Shown in pieces: positions 63,784 to 64,000 of a DNA stretch of 64,000 nucleotides. Position 1 is the first letter of the stretch. Each line of letters starts with the position of its first letter. Source of the stretch: Peribacillus deserti (GTDB lineage: Bacteria; Bacillota; Bacilli; Bacillales; DSM-1321); contig NZ_JAFBFI010000008.1 in assembly GCF_016909175.1 (NCBI RefSeq), positions 62,001 through 126,000 of the forward strand, written 5' to 3'. A model generated the notes under the pieces. It saw only the letters and a program-made list of their open reading frames with translations, was not told the DNA's origin and made no database searches. The position numbers and the translations under genes are program-made.

Positions 63784-64000
63784 TTAATAATCCGTTACGT
63801 CTCCTACATCCTCTGCTGGAGCCGCATCAACTGCAATTTGATAGGCTGCTAAAATATTGTCGCGTTCTTCTGGATCGTCAATATTCGTGATGTACTGCTC
63901 GCCGTCTTCCTCTTCTACAGCAACAAGGATGGTATCATCTCCAGAAGTCAATAAAGCATAGGACTGATCCTCCATATCAAATAGTGCTTCTATCGCATAC
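63784..64000 (-). CDS. DUF1292 family protein, cut by window edge
   Basis: The minus-strand frame is open from the right edge, reading YAIEALFDMEDQSYALLTSG and then DDTILVAVEEEDGEQYITNI. This is the DUF1292 fold seen in small Bacillaceae proteins related to YrzB. The ATG at 63975 is internal to the conserved part, so the start is probably beyond 64000. Acidic tail ends DAAPAEDVGDVTDY. Function unknown. Confidence 0.75.
   Translation of the reverse strand, partial: YAIEALFDMEDQSYALLTSGDDTILVAVEEEDGEQYITNIDDPEERDNILAAYQIAVDAAPAEDVGDVTDY

Overview
This window is chromosomal DNA from an endospore-forming, low-to-moderate GC member of the Bacillaceae. Supporting evidence: an alpha/beta-type small acid-soluble spore protein, an immune-inhibitor-A type M6 protease, AGGAGG-type ribosome binding sites with many TTG/GTG starts, CcpA cre boxes, LicT/RAT antitermination, two T-box leaders, a CIRCE operator and homologues of Bacillus subtilis genes (dgkB, rlmCD, dbpA, des, yvbH, licT, bglP, bglH, htpG, brnQ). 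No rRNA, tRNA, CRISPR array, prophage or transposase was seen. Species cannot be fixed from the sequence alone.

Layout. 1-11 kb: metabolic singletons (Zn-alcohol dehydrogenase tail, AcuI-type reductase, luciferase-like flavoenzyme, NAD(P)HX repair enzyme, SsuE-type flavin reductase, YvbH, an EmrE-type exporter, a cytoplasmic GH13 alpha-amylase). 11-19 kb: a LacI stub, dgkB, a GNAT, a DUF2254 membrane protein, rlmCD, DUF1456 and a YgjP-type peptidase. 19-23 kb: a MerR/acyl-CoA ligase/acyl-CoA dehydrogenase operon with a LiuR-like operator. 23-29 kb: dbpA, a DesR-boxed desaturase followed by a damaged desR with no desK, and a frameshifted SEC-C/HTH/TPR gene. 29-34 kb: a beta-glucoside locus (licT, bglP, bglH) with three RAT/terminator switches and a cre. 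34-39 kb: a methyltransferase, CIRCE-htpG and an NTN acyltransferase. 38.7-44.6 kb: a mannosylglycerate-type locus (RpiR regulator, PTS EIIABC, GH38 mannosidase) followed by the wreck of a glycerate kinase, the next enzyme of that pathway. 44.8-54 kb: an RsbR paralogue, a stress protein, a secreted 49-residue repeat protein, a PLP lyase, a D-2-hydroxyacid dehydrogenase and InhA. 54-64 kb: small genes, a manganese riboswitch with no target gene, a Phe T-box/permease, an Ile T-box/brnQ, a SASP and a DUF1292 gene.

Two themes stand out. First, five intergenic arrays (near 3.6, 15.1, 15.4, 47.9 and 58.7 kb) repeat a short degenerate word about every 21 bp. The word differs between arrays but the period is shared; I know of no named element that explains them. 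Second, the window is rich in recently decayed genes: C-terminal stubs of a HAD phosphatase, LacI regulator, M4 neutral protease, glycerate kinase and GNAT, a damaged desR, a one-base frameshift in the SEC-C/TPR gene and an in-frame chimera of two unrelated gene ends. Several leave their regulatory signals or partner genes in place.
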